From Pectobacterium aroidearum (GTDB lineage: Bacteria; Pseudomonadota; Gammaproteobacteria; Enterobacterales; Enterobacteriaceae): 64,000 nucleotides of DNA. Both the position numbers and the translations under genes were made by a program. The notes under the pieces are model-generated. The model worked only from the letters and a program-made list of their open reading frames with translations, was not told the origin of the DNA and searched no databases. Shown here piece after piece: positions 60,060-64,000 of the stretch (position 1 is its first letter; the number at the start of each line of letters is the position of its first letter). The DNA lies in assembly GCF_041228105.1 (NCBI RefSeq), contig NZ_CP166097.1, positions 1,488,001-1,552,000 on the forward strand, in the 5' to 3' direction.

Positions 60060-62050
<1,991 letters not shown>

Positions 62051-62054
<4 letters not shown>

Positions 62055-63328
62055 AATTAGCGGGAAAATGGAAGCAAAAAGCCGCGAAAACCCCATTAAA
62101 TCGAGGTCCGGTTGTTCGTCATCCGTGCCTCATTGTGCGTCTTCCGGTAGAGGAACAGGGCGAGATTGAATGGCAGGTTCGTTCACCCAATGGGGAAAAC
62201 TTACTGAGCCAAGGGCGTGGTAACGTCGAGCAGGTTCGTCAGGCGCTGGCGGCGTATCCGTCTGTGGCATTTACCCGAGTTCTGGTTCCGGCAACGGACG
62301 TGACGTTTTATGCTCTGACGCTCCCCCGGCAGGCCCGGCGTCAGCTAACGCAAGTTGTGCCGTTTATGCTGGAAGATCAGCTGGCGACAGAAATCGAAAA
62401 GCTGCATTTTGCTGTGCTGGAAATTCATGGCGATGATGGCACGGTTGCCGTGGTGGAAAAAAAACGGATGCAGCGTTGGCTGGCGCAGTGTGATGCATTG
62501 GGGCTCAGCGTCAATACCTTATTACCTGATGCCCGGGTATTGCCGAAACATCAGGATGGCTGGAGCGCGTTGCAACATGATGACATGTGGCTATTTCGTC
62601 AGCCGACGGGCCATGCTATGGCGGCAGAGTCCTCCTGGTGCGGCGACCTGCTGAAAGCGTCTATGCCGCTGCCTGCGATATACAGCTACAGTGCTGCATC
62701 GGTTGGCGGTGAGCTGTCGCAGTACGAATGGCAGGAGGAGGGCGAGTGGAAAGCTCAGCCCGCAACGGATCTCTTCACGCTGGCTGCAACGGCGCAGCTA
62801 CCTGCCTCGGTCGATCTGCGGCAAGGCGATTACGCGCCAGAGAAAGCCTGGCAAAACACGCTGCTGCCGTGGCGCGGCGTGGGAATCGCTTTTGCCTGTT
62901 ATCTTTTGCTGGTCGTGGCCGATGCTAGCTGGGCGCACTATCAGCTTTATCAGCAAGCTGAGCATTGGCGACAGGAAAGCGTGCGCGTCTATCGGCAGAT
63001 TTTTCCTTCCGAGACGAATGTCGTTAACCCACGTGCGCAGATGCAGCAGCACCTGCAACGTACGGCTGCCGGGGGCGCGGGGAAAGGACTACTGGAGCAA
63101 TTGAACCCCTTACAGCAATTGATGACGCAAAATAGTGCGATCAAAATTCAGTCGCTGTCTTACGACGGTTCCGCTGGCGAATTCCGGCTGGCGTTGCAGG
63201 CCACGTCGTATCAGGAATTAGAGCAGTTTCAGCAGCAGGCTGCCGCTTATTATCAGGTACAAGCGGGAGAGATGCGGCAGGAAAACGATAGGGTTGAAGG
63301 CCGCTTAACGTTAAGGAGCCAGCAATGA
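62051..63328 (+). CDS. outL: Type II secretion platform protein OutL
   Basis: A 425-residue bitopic protein binding OutE in the cytoplasm and OutM in the membrane. An actin-like cytoplasmic domain spans about 25-265. One transmembrane helix (about 277-293, GIAFACYLLLVVADASW) leads to a C-terminal ferredoxin-like periplasmic domain with KIQSLSYDGSAGEFRLALQATSYQELEQFQ. The length is normal. Confidence 0.95.
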
Positions 63329-63819
63329 ATGAATTACGGCAACGCTGGCAAGCGATGAGCCAGCGCGAGCGCCAACTGATGGTCGTGTGTGCGGCGGTGC
63401 TCCTGCTCTGTCTGGTGTATTACGCCATTTTTCAGCCCTGGCTGCTGCGGGAAGAGCAGTGGGAACGTACGATTTCCCGCGAGCAACAGACCGTCAACTG
63501 GATGCAGAAGCAAGCTCCATTGATTCCGCAGGGCAATCAGGCACAGGGAGACAATAGTCAGCGAGACGTCAGCCTGCCGATTTTGATTTCGCAAAGTACC
63601 AAACGTTACGGGCTGACGGTCGTACGCTTGCAGCCGCAGGGCAATCAGGCGTCGGTGACGCTGGCTCAGAGCGACTTTACCAGTTTGCTGCGCTGGCTTA
63701 GCGAACTGGAACAGAAAAACGGCGTGAAAGTGATGTCGCTGGATGTGAATGCCGTTGAGCAAAGCCCGGGAATGGTGGATGTGACCAGACTGATGCTGGA
63801 ACGGGCGGATGAAGCTTAA
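63325..63819 (+). CDS. outM: Type II secretion platform protein OutM
   Basis: A 164-residue protein with a short cytoplasmic N-terminus, one transmembrane helix (about 18-37, LMVVCAAVLLLCLVYYAIF) and a periplasmic ferredoxin-like domain. GspM pairs with GspL and guides the pseudopilin to assembly. Overlaps outL by four bases and outN by about eleven. Confidence 0.95.
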   Translation: MNELRQRWQAMSQRERQLMVVCAAVLLLCLVYYAIFQPWLLREEQWERTISREQQTVNWMQKQAPLIPQGNQAQGDNSQRDVSLPILISQSTKRYGLTVVRLQPQGNQASVTLAQSDFTSLLRWLSELEQKNGVKVMSLDVNAVEQSPGMVDVTRLMLERADEA

Positions 63820-64000
63820 ATCCGGCATTGGCGCAGGCGTCGCTATGGTTCTGGCCTATGGGGTGTTCCTGGCGTGCTATGCGCCTGCCCGCTTGCTCAC
63901 GGCGGTGCCGCTGCCGACCGGAATGGTGGTTGCAGAAGCCGCCGGAACGCTATGGCAGGGGAACCTGCAACGGTTTAGCTGGCGCACGTTAATGTTGGAT
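63809..64000 (+). CDS. outN: Type II secretion protein OutN, N-terminal part (cut by window end)
   Basis: The first 64 residues (MKLKSGIGAGVAMVLAYGVFLACY...) show a membrane segment and a periplasmic start with LPTGMVVAEAAGTLWQGNLQ, the GspN pattern. It overlaps outM by eleven bases. outO (prepilin peptidase) would be expected next, beyond the window. Confidence 0.88.
   Translation, partial: MKLKSGIGAGVAMVLAYGVFLACYAPARLLTAVPLPTGMVVAEAAGTLWQGNLQRFSWRTLMLD

Overview
The window looks like a chromosome segment of a soft-rot Pectobacterium (Enterobacterales). The grounds are a complete Out type II secretion cluster with pectinase genes set inside it, an arnBCADTEF operon, a Gram-negative dltDXBAC operon and enterobacterial core gene order (purEK, lpxH, ppiB, cysS, ybcJ, folD). 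Assignments come from reading protein motifs and gene order; no database search was run.

Layout. 1-9260 is mostly core: a partial serine transporter gene (sdaC), purEK behind a PurR-like box, lpxH, ppiB, a DoxX-family membrane protein, cysS, ybcJ/folD and a membrane diguanylate cyclase. 9593-18638 is the polymyxin-resistance block: ugd with a PhoP-like box, then the seven-gene arn operon with a PmrA-like box. 18667-22649 is an FbpABC/SfuABC ferric-iron transporter with a Fur-like box. 22984-26294 is accessory: an orphan lactose-type PTS IIA protein, a divergent cupin/LysR pair, a small lipoprotein and two unknown proteins. 26380-30884 is the dlt operon, which includes a 40-residue DltX-like microprotein and is preceded by a second PmrA-like repeat. 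31057-33368 is a two-gene oxidoreductase unit (TauD-type dioxygenase plus FAD monooxygenase).

33578-41527 is a restriction island beside a tRNA-Arg(TCT) gene: hsdR, hsdM, hsdS, a NucS-like nuclease gene, two small unknown or remnant genes and a frameshifted, truncated integrase. 41925-47931 holds a mechanosensitive channel, a D-amino-acid transaminase/dipeptide epimerase pair and alaC.

48040-64000 is the Out type II secretion cluster: outS (pilotin), convergent outB, two pectinase genes (a PL1 pectate lyase and a FnIII-GH28 polygalacturonase, both with lipoprotein signals), then outC to outN, with outN cut by the window end. A KdgR-like box lies between outB and the lyase. The lyase's predicted mature start (Cys-Asp-Asn-Ser) and its place between outB and outC resemble Klebsiella PulA, a lipoprotein exported by the homologous Pul system. 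This suggests surface-anchored pectinases carried with their own secretion machine.

The clearest points for follow-up are the lipoprotein pectinases, a 15-nt tandem repeat that lengthens the OutG prepilin leader, the paired arn/dlt envelope-charge systems with similar PmrA-like sites, and the nuclease with a possible PUA-like C-terminus beside the type I restriction system.
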